Positions 42,708-51,865 of a DNA stretch of 64,000 nt are shown one piece after another (within the stretch, counting starts at the first letter, position 1; each line of letters begins with the position of its first letter). The notes beneath the pieces are model-generated. The model was not told where the DNA came from. It saw nothing but the letters and a program-made list of their open reading frames with translations, and did no database searches. The translations under genes and the position numbers were made by a program. The DNA lies in the NCBI RefSeq assembly GCF_004923295.1, contig NZ_CP039637.1, forward strand, positions 248,001-312,000. Reading direction: 5' to 3'. The stretch comes from Azospirillum sp. TSH100 (GTDB taxonomy: Bacteria; Pseudomonadota; Alphaproteobacteria; Azospirillales; Azospirillaceae).

Positions 42708-44234
42708 TCACATGACGGCGCCGATCTGCCAGGGCACGAACTCGTTGTCGCCGATGCCGTTTTCCTCGCTGCGGGTGCGGTGGCCCGACGCGGTGTCCAG
42801 CATCAGGCGGAACAGGGCGGCACCCGCCTCCGCCACGCTGGTGCCGCCGTCAAGCACGGCGCCGCCGTTGAAGTCCATGTCGTCGCCCATGCGGGCATAG
42901 AGCGCGCTGTTGGTGGCGATCTTCAGCGACGGTGTCGGCTTGCATCCGTAGGTTGAGCCGCGCCCGGTGGTGAAGGCGATCAGGTTGGCGCCGCCCGCCA
43001 CCTGCCCGGTTGCCGACACCGGGTCGTAGCCCGGCGTGTCCATGAAGACGAGGCCGTGGTCGGTCACCGGCTCGGCATAATCGACCACCGCGTTCAGGCG
43101 GGTGCCGCCGCCCTTGGCGACCGCGCCCAGCGACTTTTCCAGGATGGTGGTGATGCCGCCGGCCTTGTTGCCGGGCGACGGGTTGTTGTTCATGTTGCCC
43201 TTGTGCATCCGGGTGTAGTCCTCCCACCAGCGGATGCGGTCCATCAGCTTGTCGGCGACGGCGGGGGAGGCGGCGCGGGCGGTCAGCAGATGCTCGGCGC
43301 CGTAGATTTCCGGCGTTTCCGACAGGATGGCGGTGCCGCCATGGGCGACCAGCAGATCGACGGCGGCGCCCAGCACCGGGTTGGCGGTGATGCCGGAATA
43401 CCCGTCCGATCCGCCGCATTGCAGCCCGACCGTCAGGTAACTCGCCGGCACCGGCTCGCGTCGGACGTCGTTGGCGATGGGCAGCATGGCACGGACCAGG
43501 GCGACTCCGCGCTCGATGGTCTCGCGGGTACCGCCTTCCTCCTGGATGGTCAGGGTGGCGATCAGCCCGTCTGGACGCGGGGCCAGCGTCTGTGCGAGCG
43601 GAGCGATCTGGTTCATCTCGCAGCCGAGACCGATCAGCAGAAGCCCGGCGAAGTTGGCGTGGTCGGCATAGCCGCGCAGCGTGCGGCGCAGGATCGCCAT
43701 CCCCTCGCCGGTGCCGTTCATGCCGCAGCCACTGCCGTGGACGATGGCGACCACCCCGTCAACGTTCGGGTAATCGGCCAGCGCAGTGCCATTGAAGGCG
43801 TCGGCGATGCGCTTGCAGACGGTGGCGGAGCAGTTCACGCTGGCGATGACGCCGATGTAGTTGCGGGTGGCGACCTGCCCCGACGGCCGGCGGATGCCGA
43901 GGAAGGTGGCCTGCTCGCTGCCGCGGTCGGCTTCGACGATGCTGGTGGAGCCATGGTCGAGCCGCGCCTCCCCCATGCCGAGATTGTGGACGTGGACATG
44001 CTGGCCGGGTTCGATCGGCTGGGTGGCGGTGCCGATCACCTGTCCGTACTTGACCACAGGTTCACCCGGCGCCACGGCGCGGATGGCGATCTTGTGGCCG
44101 CTGGGGATGGTGGCGGCGGCGGTTCCGGTGAAGCTGCCGACGCTGACCGGGCTGCCCGCCGGGATCTCGCGGGTGGCGACCGCGACGCTGTCCGACGGGT
44201 TCAGCAGGAGAAGTTCGGGAACGGAAGACGGCAT
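42708..44234 (-). CDS. UxaA/altronate dehydratase-family sugar acid dehydratase
   Basis: A 508-residue protein with an N-terminal SAF domain (about residues 1-90, ending near GQHVHVHNLG) and a large UxaA domain with HGSGCGMNGTGEG, the GLQCGGSDGYSGITANP metal-site segment and MHKGNMNNNPSPGNKAGG. The ATG at 44234 has AAGGA upstream and gives the usual length. The family dehydrates D-altronate, and members are reported in non-phosphorylative pathways for D-arabinose, L-fucose and L-galactose acids. Here it is last in the minus-strand operon after the lactonase and would make the 2-keto-3-deoxy acid. Confidence 0.88.
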   Translation of the reverse strand: MPSSVPELLLLNPSDSVAVATREIPAGSPVSVGSFTGTAAATIPSGHKIAIRAVAPGEPVVKYGQVIGTATQPIEPGQHVHVHNLGMGEARLDHGSTSIVEADRGSEQATFLGIRRPSGQVATRNYIGVIASVNCSATVCKRIADAFNGTALADYPNVDGVVAIVHGSGCGMNGTGEGMAILRRTLRGYADHANFAGLLLIGLGCEMNQIAPLAQTLAPRPDGLIATLTIQEEGGTRETIERGVALVRAMLPIANDVRREPVPASYLTVGLQCGGSDGYSGITANPVLGAAVDLLVAHGGTAILSETPEIYGAEHLLTARAASPAVADKLMDRIRWWEDYTRMHKGNMNNNPSPGNKAGGITTILEKSLGAVAKGGGTRLNAVVDYAEPVTDHGLVFMDTPGYDPVSATGQVAGGANLIAFTTGRGSTYGCKPTPSLKIATNSALYARMGDDMDFNGGAVLDGGTSVAEAGAALFRLMLDTASGHRTRSEENGIGDNEFVPWQIGAVM

Positions 44235-44274
44235 CGCTTTTGTCCTTGAGGAAAATCGTTGATGGCGGACTGCG

Positions 44275-45090
44275 TCAGTCCAGCCGGTAGAAGGTGGCGG
44301 CATTGCCGCCGAACACGGCGTCATGCGCCTCTGTGGGGATCAGCAGGCGGCACATCTCCAGCCAGCCGGCATAGTCGCCGGCCAGCCGCAGGACCGGCCA
44401 GTCGCTGCCCCAGATCAGCCGGTCGGTGCCGAACTGCGTGATCAGCCGCTGCACATAGGGGCCGATGTCGTCGATGCCGGTGCGCTCGCCCGCTTCGGTC
44501 AGCAGGCCGGACAGCTTGCACCAGACATTCGGCAGGCCGCCGAGGGCGGCCATATCCTCCGCCCAGCCGGCGATGCCGCCGTCGGCGATCTCCGGCTTGG
44601 CGGCGTGGTCGATGACGATGGCCAGCGCCGGATGCCGCCGGGCGAAGCGCAGCAGCGACGGCAGATGACGCGGCAGGACCAGCGCGTCGAAGCTCATCCC
44701 CACCTCCGACATTGCCAATGCGGCCGGGTTGATGGCGGGATCGTCCAGCCAGTCGGAAGCCTCCGCCTGCACCATCGGCCGCAGCCCTTTCAGCTTGGGG
44801 CGGGCGGCGAGCGCGCGAACCCGCTGCGATGCGTCCGGCGCCTTCAGGTCGGTCCAGCCGACCACGCCACGGATGAAGCCATGCCGCGCCGCCAGATCGA
44901 GCATGAAGTCGGTGTCGGCTGCGCTCGACAGGGTCTGGACCAGGACAGTGCCGTCGATGCCGTTCTCCAGCAGCAGCGGCAGCAGATCAGGCGGCAGAAA
45001 ATCGCGGTAAATCGGCACAAGCTCCGGCGGCGGCCATTCGCCCTGGCGGGCGGCCATCAGCCAGAAATGCTGGTGGGCATCGATGCGCAT
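44275..45090 (-). CDS. Amidohydrolase-2 family lactonase, L-fuconolactonase-like
   Basis: A 271-residue metal-dependent hydrolase. The start MRIDAHQHFW carries the His-X-His metal site, VIDHAAKPEI and the late WGSDWPVLRLAG complete the active site, as in L-fuconolactonase and 4-sulfomuconolactonase relatives. It opens the sugar lactone made by the aldose dehydrogenase. It is separated by only three bases from the aldo/keto reductase gene upstream and followed by the dehydratase gene, giving consecutive steps of one pathway. Confidence 0.9.
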   Translation of the reverse strand: MRIDAHQHFWLMAARQGEWPPPELVPIYRDFLPPDLLPLLLENGIDGTVLVQTLSSAADTDFMLDLAARHGFIRGVVGWTDLKAPDASQRVRALAARPKLKGLRPMVQAEASDWLDDPAINPAALAMSEVGMSFDALVLPRHLPSLLRFARRHPALAIVIDHAAKPEIADGGIAGWAEDMAALGGLPNVWCKLSGLLTEAGERTGIDDIGPYVQRLITQFGTDRLIWGSDWPVLRLAGDYAGWLEMCRLLIPTEAHDAVFGGNAATFYRLD

Positions 45091-45093
45091 CGC

Positions 45094-46119
45094 TTATCCC
45101 TCCACCGGAACAGGCGCCGTTTCATCCAGCAGGCCGCGTGACTTCAATGCCTGCCAGAAGGCGGCGGGAATCGACGCCCGGGCCCAGGCGAGGTTGGTCG
45201 CCAGCTGGTCGGCGTTGCGCACACCGGTGACGCAGGATGCCACCGCCGGATGGGCCAGCGGGAATTGCAGGGCTGCGGCCGGAAGCTCCACGTCGAACTC
45301 GCGGCAGGCGGTGGCGAGTGCCTTGACCCGCGCCACCATCTCCGGCGGAGCGTCGGCATAGTTGAACTTGCCGTTGCCGGCGAGGATTCCGGAATTGAAC
45401 ACTCCGGCGGCGACGATCCGCGTGCCGGACGCGAGGCAGCGCTCCAGAAACGGCGACAGGCTGGTCTGTTCCAGCAGGGTGTAGCGGCCGGCCAGCATGG
45501 TGCAGTCGAGATTGACCTCGTCCATCGCGTCCAGCGCCACCTCCCATTCATTGACCCCGAGGCCGATGGCGGCCACCGCGCCGTCGCGCCGCAACTCCTC
45601 CAGCGCACGGAAGCCGCCGCCACGGGTCAGCGCGTTCCAGTGATGGGCATGGGCATCACCATGGGTGACCCGGCCGATGTCGTGGACATAGAGGATGTCG
45701 ATGCGGGCAAGGCCGAGGCGTTGGAGCGAATCCTCCACCGAGCGCAGGATGCCGTCGCGCGAGTAATCATAGACCGGATGAAAGGGCAGGGGATCGGCCC
45801 AGCCGTTTGCATCGACGCCTTGCACGCGTGCGCCGTCGGCATTGGGGCGGATCAGCCGACCGACCTTGGTTGACAGCACGAACCCGTCGCGCGGCCGGTC
45901 GCACAATGCTGCGCCCAGCCTCCGCTCCGACCGGCCATAACCGTAATAGGGAGCGGTGTCGAAATAGCGGATGCCGGCGCCCCAGGCCGCTGTGACGAGC
46001 TGGTCGGCTTCGACCGGGTCGGTGGGGCGGTAGAGCCCGCCCAGTTGCGCGCAGCCCAGCCCGATCACCGGGAGCGACAGGCCGGAGCGCGGCAGGATGC
46101 GGCGGTCGGTCATGGTCAT
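45094..46119 (-). CDS. Second D-threo-aldose 1-dehydrogenase-like aldo/keto reductase
   Basis: A 341-residue aldo/keto reductase with IGLGCAQLGGLYRPTD, catalytic residues in RYFDTAPYYGYGRSERRLG, the lysine in STKVGRLI and the histidine in ILYVHDIGRVTHGD. It is a paralogue of the enzyme encoded at 39947. Two ATGs, at 46119 and 46113, are possible starts and neither has a strong ribosome site. The presence of one such enzyme in each converging operon suggests two aldoses or two inducing conditions. Confidence 0.88.
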   Translation of the reverse strand: MTMTDRRILPRSGLSLPVIGLGCAQLGGLYRPTDPVEADQLVTAAWGAGIRYFDTAPYYGYGRSERRLGAALCDRPRDGFVLSTKVGRLIRPNADGARVQGVDANGWADPLPFHPVYDYSRDGILRSVEDSLQRLGLARIDILYVHDIGRVTHGDAHAHHWNALTRGGGFRALEELRRDGAVAAIGLGVNEWEVALDAMDEVNLDCTMLAGRYTLLEQTSLSPFLERCLASGTRIVAAGVFNSGILAGNGKFNYADAPPEMVARVKALATACREFDVELPAAALQFPLAHPAVASCVTGVRNADQLATNLAWARASIPAAFWQALKSRGLLDETAPVPVEG

Positions 46120-46163
46120 GGGGAGATTGCCTCGGCTGCGGAGAACTCGATGGTGAAGAAAGT

Positions 46164-46199
46164 GGCGTGCGCGGCGAGGGACCGGGCGTCGCGCACGCC
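46164..46199 (-). other. Intercistronic hairpin downstream of the CUT2 binding-protein gene
   Basis: GGCGTGCGCG (46164-46173) and CGCGCACGCC (46190-46199) form perfect ten-base arms with a 16-base loop in the 126-base gap after the binding-protein gene. On the minus strand it is followed by ACTTTCTTC, not a T run. It probably protects or attenuates the transcript so that transport genes are expressed above the enzyme genes. Confidence 0.6.
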
Positions 46200-46245
46200 C
46201 AAGGCCAGGAGAAGGAGCTATGCAACCGGTCGGTGGGAAACCGGA

Positions 46246-47190
46246 TCAGTACAGGACGTTCTGGGCTTCCGGCGTCGCCAGATTGGCCTTGGTCACCAGC
46301 ACCACGCCGGTGTCGATCGCCTTTTCGACCTTCTCGCGCTTGGTCAGCTTGACCGCCGTCTGCACGCCCAGATAACCCATCTGGTAGGAGCCCTGGACGG
46401 CGATGGCCTCCAGCGTGGCGTCCTTGACGAAGCCCTGGAGATCCTGGTTGCCGTCGAAGCCGACCGCGGTGATGTGGCCGGCCTTGCCGCTCTGGGCGAG
46501 CGCGCGGCCCATGCCGATGGCAGTCGGCTCGTTGGCGCCGAAGATGCCCTTCAGGTCGGGGTTGGCGGCCAGCACGTCGGTGGTCTGGTTCAGCGCCGTC
46601 GCCATCTGCGACTGGGAATAGAAGGGGCCGACGATCTCCAGCTTGGAATGGTCCTTGATGTATTTGGTGAAGCCGCCGACCCGGCCGATCTCCGATCCGG
46701 CACCGGCGACATAGGACATGACGGCGATCTTGCCGCTGGTGCCGACCTTGTCGATCAGCGCCTTGGCGCACAGCTCGCCCGCCTTGACGTTGTCGGTGGA
46801 CAGCATAGCCTGATAATACTGCTTGCCGGCGTCGGAAATCGCGGAGTCGATCAGCACGACCGGGATCTTCGCCTCCCACGCCTTCTTCAGGGCCGGGACC
46901 AGCGCATCGGGGTCGGAGGGGGCGAGCACGATGCCGGCGACCTTCCGGTTCACCGCATTCTCGACCATGTTGACCTGATCGGCGATGGCCGATTCCGACG
47001 CCGGACCCTGGAAGGTCATGGTGTAGCCGTCCGCCTCCTTCTGGGCGGTGGCCGCACCCTTCTGCACATTCTGCCAGAAGGTGGAGTTCACGGTCTTCAC
47101 CACCACCGCAATTTCCTTATCCGCTGCCAGAGCGGAACCGGCGGCGAGCGCGATGGCGGACGCCAGACAGGCCGAAACGAAGCGCTTCAT
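46246..47190 (-). CDS. Sugar ABC binding protein, RbsB-like (CUT2)
   Basis: A 314-residue periplasmic protein. The signal peptide MKRFVSACLASAIALAAGSALA is followed by the mature pattern EIAVVVKTVNSTFWQNVQKGA, VAGIVLAPSDPDALVPAL and GIFGANEPTAIGMGRAL of the periplasmic-binding-protein-4 class for monosaccharides. AGGGAG lies seven bases upstream of the ATG. It delivers sugar to the permease and ATPase encoded just before it, and oxidative enzymes for L-fucose-type sugars follow in the same direction. Confidence 0.93.
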   Translation of the reverse strand: MKRFVSACLASAIALAAGSALAADKEIAVVVKTVNSTFWQNVQKGAATAQKEADGYTMTFQGPASESAIADQVNMVENAVNRKVAGIVLAPSDPDALVPALKKAWEAKIPVVLIDSAISDAGKQYYQAMLSTDNVKAGELCAKALIDKVGTSGKIAVMSYVAGAGSEIGRVGGFTKYIKDHSKLEIVGPFYSQSQMATALNQTTDVLAANPDLKGIFGANEPTAIGMGRALAQSGKAGHITAVGFDGNQDLQGFVKDATLEAIAVQGSYQMGYLGVQTAVKLTKREKVEKAIDTGVVLVTKANLATPEAQNVLY

Positions 47191-47248
47191 GGTTTCACTC
47201 CCTATTTGGTTCGTTCTTGGGCAGACGTTTGCTGGTCGATAACGCCGG

Positions 47249-48322
47249 TCAGCGCCGGTTGCGGATCTGGTCGATCCAGACGGTCAGCAGGATGACCAGA
47301 CCGATGATGATCTGCTGGGTGAAGGCCGATACGCCGTTCATGTTCAGACCATTGCGCAGGATGCCGATCACGAAGGCGCCGATGGCGGTGCCGGAGATCG
47401 TGCCCACCCCGCCGATCAGCGAGGTTCCGCCGATGACGGCGCTGGCGATGGCGTCCAACTCGTACATCACGCCCTCGTTCGGCTGGGCGGTGACGAGGCG
47501 GGACATCAGCACGCAGCCGGTCAGGCCGGCCAGTGTGCCGGACAGCACATAAGTGAACAGGGTGACGCCGGCGACGTTGACGCCGGACAGCCGGGCGGCT
47601 TCCGCATTCGACCCGACAGCGTATATGTGGCGGCCCAGCGTGGTGCGGCTCAGCATGATGGCCACGGCGATGGCGATCACCACCATCAGCACCACCGGAT
47701 AGGGGATGCCGGGGAAGACCACGTCGGGAAAGCCGTCCTCGCCGATGCGGACGATGCGGAACATTGCGCCGTTGCCAAGTTCGCCGAAGGATTCGCCCAG
47801 GCCCGACACGGCGCGGGCACCGGTGATCTGCAACGCGACGCCGCGCGCCACCATCATCATGCCCAGCGTGGCGATGAAGGGCGGCAGCTTCAGCCGCGTG
47901 ACGCACAGCCCGTTCAGCAGGCCGCAGAAGGCGCCGACCAGGATGCCCAGCCCCATGCCCAAGGGCACCGGCGCACCCGCCTTGACCGCCAGCGCCGCCA
48001 CCACGCCGGCCAGCGCCAGGACGGAGCCCACCGACAGGTCGATTCCGCCGGTGATGATGACGCAGGTCGCCGCGATGCCGAGATAGGCGATGGAGGTCAC
48101 CTGCAAGGCGATCGTCATGCCGTTGCCGACGCTGAGGAAGGCGTCGCTGGTCGTGGAGAAGACGGCTACCAGCACCAGGAGTCCGGCGAGTGCCGCGAAT
48201 TTCTGGATCAGATCCTTGCGCCGGTCGTTCATCATCCGGCCGTTCATCGCTTGCGGGCCATCGCTCGTCGGCTGATGCGGGGAAACGGCTGTTTCAAGAA
48301 CCTTCGTCGTAGGGTTGCTCAT
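47249..48322 (-). CDS. Sugar ABC permease, RbsC-like (CUT2)
   Basis: A 357-residue membrane protein beginning at the ATG at 48322, which overlaps the ATPase stop (ATGA). The same frame stays open for about 1.1 kb further upstream, but that part is a shadow of the ATPase gene. About eight to ten hydrophobic helices are visible, with CVIITGGIDLSVGSVLAL and NEGVMYELDAIASAVIGGTSLIGG, the two best-known RbsC family segments. A hydrophilic N-terminal tail of some 45 residues precedes the first helix. Confidence 0.94.
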   Translation of the reverse strand: MSNPTTKVLETAVSPHQPTSDGPQAMNGRMMNDRRKDLIQKFAALAGLLVLVAVFSTTSDAFLSVGNGMTIALQVTSIAYLGIAATCVIITGGIDLSVGSVLALAGVVAALAVKAGAPVPLGMGLGILVGAFCGLLNGLCVTRLKLPPFIATLGMMMVARGVALQITGARAVSGLGESFGELGNGAMFRIVRIGEDGFPDVVFPGIPYPVVLMVVIAIAVAIMLSRTTLGRHIYAVGSNAEAARLSGVNVAGVTLFTYVLSGTLAGLTGCVLMSRLVTAQPNEGVMYELDAIASAVIGGTSLIGGVGTISGTAIGAFVIGILRNGLNMNGVSAFTQQIIIGLVILLTVWIDQIRNRR

Positions 48323-49893
48323 GTCGTTTCGGCTCCCGGTGCCACCGGGCGGCCGTGGCCCGAGGCGAAATGCATGATTTCTTCCTGGCTGGTTGCGCGC
48401 GTGTTCAGCACGGCGGTGATCCGGCCTTCGTGAAAGACGGCGACGCGGTCGGTCAGGCCGAGGATCTCCGGCAATTCGGAGCTGATCAGCACGACGCCGA
48501 TCCCCTCGGCGGCCAGCCGGTCGAGAAGCTGGTAGATGGCGAACTTGGCGCCGACATCGATGCCGCGTGTCGGCTCGTCGAAGAACAGGATGCGCGACTG
48601 GCGGAACAGCCACTTGGCGATGACGATCTTCTGCTGGTTGCCGCCGGACAGCAGACGGGCCACCTGGTGCGGCGACGGCGTGCGGATCGACAGCATCTGG
48701 ATGTAGCGCCACGCCGCCTGCTCTTCCGCCTTGCGGTCGATGAAGCCGAGCGCGTTCGACACCGCCTCCATGTTGGCCAGCGTCAGGTTCTGGGTGACCG
48801 ACATTTTGACCGCCAGACCCTGGCTCTTGCGGTCTTCGGACAGGTAGGCGATGCCGTGGGCGATGGCGTCGCGCGGGGTCTTCACCTCGATCTCGCCGTC
48901 GCCCAGCCGGATGGTTCCGGCGTCCAGCGGGTCGGCGCCGAAGATCGCCCGCGCCACCTCGGTGCGGCCGGCGCCCATCAGCCCGGCGAAGCCGAGGATC
49001 TCGCCGCGCCGCAACTCGAACCCGACATCGTGGAAGACGCCGCGACGGGTCAGCCCGCGCACCTCCATCAGCACGTCGGCGGTGGGGACGGATGTCCGCT
49101 CCGGGAACTTGTCGTCGAGTGAGCGGCCGACCATCAGCGCTACGATCTCGTCGACGCAGGTGTCGGCGAAATTGCGGGTGTCGACGTAACGCCCGTCGCG
49201 CAGAACCGTGACGCGGTCGACGATCAGCGCCATCTCGTCCAACCTGTGCGAGATGTAGACGATCCCCACCCCTTGCTCCTTCAGTTCCCGGATCACCTGG
49301 AACAGCAGGGCGGTTTCGGATTCGGTGAGGGACGAGGTCGGCTCGTCCATGATGACGATCTCGGCGTTCAGCGACAGCGCCTTGGCGATTTCCACCATCT
49401 GGCACTGTGCGACCGACAGCGATTTCACCGGCGCGTCGGGACGGATGTCGACGCCGAGCCGGTCGAGACAGCACTGGGCCTGCCGGCGCAATGCGCTCCG
49501 GTCGATGAACCAGCCGCGTTTCGGCTCCCGTGCCAGGAAGATGTTCTCGGCCACGCTCAGATGCGGGACGAGGTTCAGTTCCTGGTGGATGATGGCAATG
49601 CCGGCCCGTTCGGCGTCGAGCGAGGAGGTGAAGCGCCGGATCTCGCCCTTGTAGGTGATGCCGCCCTCGTCCGGCTGATATTGGCCGCTGATGATCTTCA
49701 TCAGCGTTGATTTGCCGGCGCCGTTCTCACCGCACAGCGCATGGACCTCGCCGCGCCGCAGGTCGAAGCCGACGCCAGCCAGCGCCAGCACGCCGGGGAA
49801 CCGCTTGGTGATGTTGTCCAGCCTCAGCAGCTCGGTTCCCGCCCACGGATGGGGGAACCGCTCGGGGGCTGTGTCGAGCGACGCTTGCTGCAT
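48319..49893 (-). CDS. Sugar ABC double ATPase, RbsA/MglA-like (CUT2)
   Basis: A 524-residue protein with two ATPase domains. The first has Walker A GENGAGKSTLMK, signature LSVAQCQMVEIAKAL and Walker B IMDEPTSSLTESE. The second has a degenerate Walker A (GFAGLMGAGRTEVARAI) and signature LLSGGNQQKIVIAKW with FFDEPTRGIDVGAK, as usual in RbsA-type proteins. GGAAGGAG precedes the ATG. It is the first transporter gene of the minus-strand sugar operon, after the SDR gene. Confidence 0.94.
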   Translation of the reverse strand: MQQASLDTAPERFPHPWAGTELLRLDNITKRFPGVLALAGVGFDLRRGEVHALCGENGAGKSTLMKIISGQYQPDEGGITYKGEIRRFTSSLDAERAGIAIIHQELNLVPHLSVAENIFLAREPKRGWFIDRSALRRQAQCCLDRLGVDIRPDAPVKSLSVAQCQMVEIAKALSLNAEIVIMDEPTSSLTESETALLFQVIRELKEQGVGIVYISHRLDEMALIVDRVTVLRDGRYVDTRNFADTCVDEIVALMVGRSLDDKFPERTSVPTADVLMEVRGLTRRGVFHDVGFELRRGEILGFAGLMGAGRTEVARAIFGADPLDAGTIRLGDGEIEVKTPRDAIAHGIAYLSEDRKSQGLAVKMSVTQNLTLANMEAVSNALGFIDRKAEEQAAWRYIQMLSIRTPSPHQVARLLSGGNQQKIVIAKWLFRQSRILFFDEPTRGIDVGAKFAIYQLLDRLAAEGIGVVLISSELPEILGLTDRVAVFHEGRITAVLNTRATSQEEIMHFASGHGRPVAPGAETT

Positions 49894-49971
49894 GGCTCCT
49901 TCCCATCCAGTGCGATTGGCACTGCCGTTTTTTGTCGTCCTTGCGGAGCAGCCGAACCGACCGGGGCCCGG

Positions 49972-50715
49972 TCAGGTGTTGGTCCAGCCGCCGTCGATGG
50001 CAATGGCCTGTCCGGTCATGAAGGAGGACTCGTCGGATGCAAGGTAGACGGCCAGCTTCGCCACCTCCTCCGCCGTGCCCAGCCGGCCCATCGGCTGGCG
50101 GGCGATGAAGGCGGCCCGCGCGGTGTCGTAATCCCCCAGCGCCCGCATGCGGTCATGCAGCGACGGGCTGTCCACAGTACCTGGGCAGATGGCGTTAACG
50201 CGGATACCGCGGGTGACGTAATCGGCGGCGACCGACTTGGTCAGGCCGATCACCGCGGCCTTGGTGGTGCCGTAGACGAAGCGGTTCGGCGCGCCGATGA
50301 TCGAGGAGGCGACCGACGACATGTTGACGATGGACCCGCCGCCGGATTCCAGCATTCCTGGCAGGAAGGCCCGGATCATCCGGTACATCGACCGGACGTT
50401 CAGGGTCACGGCGAAATCGAAATCCTCCTCGGGGCAGTCGAGCACCGTACCGGCATGGACATAGCCGGCACAGTTGAACAGCACCGAAGGTGCCGGAACC
50501 TCTGCCGCGAAAGCGCGGATCGCCGCGGGATCGCAGACGTCCAGCCGGCGGATGGTGATACCGGGTGTGCCGTCCAGTTCGGCCAGCAGGCCGTCGTTGA
50601 TGTCGGTCGCCACCACGCTGGCGCCCTCCTCCGCGAAGGCCAGTGCGGCAGCCCGGCCCATTCCCTGTGCCGCGGCGGTGACGATGGCGGTCTTGCCCTG
50701 CAGTCTGGCGGTCAT
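49972..50715 (-). CDS. SDR dehydrogenase, 2-keto-3-deoxy-L-fuconate dehydrogenase/DHRS6-like
   Basis: A 247-residue short-chain dehydrogenase with NAD motif TAAAQGMGRAAA, DVLFN-like strand ending SVLFNCAGYVH, serine in NMSSVASS, and catalytic Tyr148/Lys152 in VYGTTKAAV. The start with TAAAQG instead of TGG..GIG and the C-terminal GQAIAIDGGW match the DHRS6/BDH2 group, whose bacterial members oxidise 2-keto-3-deoxy-L-fuconate at C4. The ATG at 50715 gives the normal length. It would feed the L-fucose branch, whose next step is hydrolysis of the 2,4-diketo acid to pyruvate and lactate. Confidence 0.87.
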   Translation of the reverse strand: MTARLQGKTAIVTAAAQGMGRAAALAFAEEGASVVATDINDGLLAELDGTPGITIRRLDVCDPAAIRAFAAEVPAPSVLFNCAGYVHAGTVLDCPEEDFDFAVTLNVRSMYRMIRAFLPGMLESGGGSIVNMSSVASSIIGAPNRFVYGTTKAAVIGLTKSVAADYVTRGIRVNAICPGTVDSPSLHDRMRALGDYDTARAAFIARQPMGRLGTAEEVAKLAVYLASDESSFMTGQAIAIDGGWTNT

Positions 50716-50846
50716 GGCGGTGTGTTTCCCCCCAACTCGATGTCCGGTCTGTTTCGATTTCGCCGGGATCATCGTGGTTGCCACAATCCGTGCTGCGGAT
50801 CGTCTGTTTTATATACACATCGCCATTGCGCCTGTAAATCTATCTG

Positions 50847-51662
50847 TCAGTCCAACGAAAAGATTTCCGATATACGCCGGGTGGCTTCGTCCAGCGCGGC
50901 CAGGATCTCTTCCGGCTCCTTCGGAACCTGCCGGGTGCGCAGATAGGGGCAGGTCAGGGCGGCAACCGCCCCCCCCTCCCGACGGTCGATCACCGGGCAG
51001 GACAGATCGACCACCGCCTCCGTGATTCCGCTTGGGCGGGCGACATGGCCGGCGGCGCGGATGGCGTCCAGGTTGCGGGTCAGCGCATCCAGGTCGATCC
51101 ACGGATCCTCCCGCCGCAACTCTTCATACAGGGCATGGCGGCGCCGGGCGCTTGTGAAGGCCATCAGGCAATGGCCGGAGCCAGTGAGGACCAGCGGCTG
51201 GCGGTAGCCGATGCGAACAGTGAAGCCGATGTGGCTGGTGCTCTCCACCCGCGCCACCACGGCGATCTGGGTGCCCGACATCACGGCAAGATGACAGGAA
51301 TAGCCGGTCTTCTCGGCAAAGGCGTTCATGAAGGGTAGGGCGATCTCGATCAGCGAGCGATTCACCGGCCGGTTCATGCCCAGCCGGAACAGCCGGTCGG
51401 TGACCCGGAAACGGTCGTCACCCTCCAGCCGCTCGATATAGCCGCGCTGCGCCAGCACCGAAACCATGCGGAAGATCTCGCCCTTGGTCCGGCCCACCCC
51501 GTCGCCGATCTGCTGCAACGACTGCGGATCGCGGCATTCGGATAGGAATTCCAGGATGTCCAACCCCTTTTCCAGTGCCGGGGCTGAATATCGCCGCTCC
51601 CGGTCCGGAGTTTCGGGCGTATCGGCAGACATGTCGGTCGGATCGGTATCGGTCCCGTTCAC
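50847..51662 (-). CDS. IclR-family transcriptional regulator
   Basis: A protein of about 271 residues. The GTG at 51662 has AGAGGGG upstream and is preferred over the ATG at 51632. The IclR winged helix domain follows a 25-residue polar leader (SAPALEKGLDILEFLSECRDPQSLQQIGDGVGRTKGEIFRMVSVLAQRGYIERLEG), and the C-terminal ligand domain has HLAVMSGTQIAVVARVES and SCPVIDRREGGAVAALTCPYL. It lies directly upstream of the SDR and CUT2 genes on the same strand, with a gap of 131 bases that may hold its operator, so it is the likely regulator of the minus-strand sugar operon. Confidence 0.92.
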   Translation of the reverse strand: MNGTDTDPTDMSADTPETPDRERRYSAPALEKGLDILEFLSECRDPQSLQQIGDGVGRTKGEIFRMVSVLAQRGYIERLEGDDRFRVTDRLFRLGMNRPVNRSLIEIALPFMNAFAEKTGYSCHLAVMSGTQIAVVARVESTSHIGFTVRIGYRQPLVLTGSGHCLMAFTSARRRHALYEELRREDPWIDLDALTRNLDAIRAAGHVARPSGITEAVVDLSCPVIDRREGGAVAALTCPYLRTRQVPKEPEEILAALDEATRRISEIFSLD

Positions 51663-51865
51663 AATGGCGTCCCCTCTTTTGCCGATGCGGCTCCGTTTTA
51701 CCTATGATTCTCCGGATTCACGGGAAAAACAATGGAGGACTGCCGGCATGCGGGTGAGGTTCTCCTCCAACCAGGGGAAGATCCGACGGATTTCAAAGAG
51801 GGCGGGGGAAAATACGGGCCGGCCGGGGCGCGGCGACCGAACGGCCGCGCCCCGATGGCGATCGG

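Noticed and set aside
47249..49474. A 741-residue minus-strand reading frame read as an ATPase-permease fusion
   Set aside because: Only the last 357 residues look like protein. The upstream part is the RbsA-type gene read in another frame, and an ATGA overlap gives a clear start at 48322.
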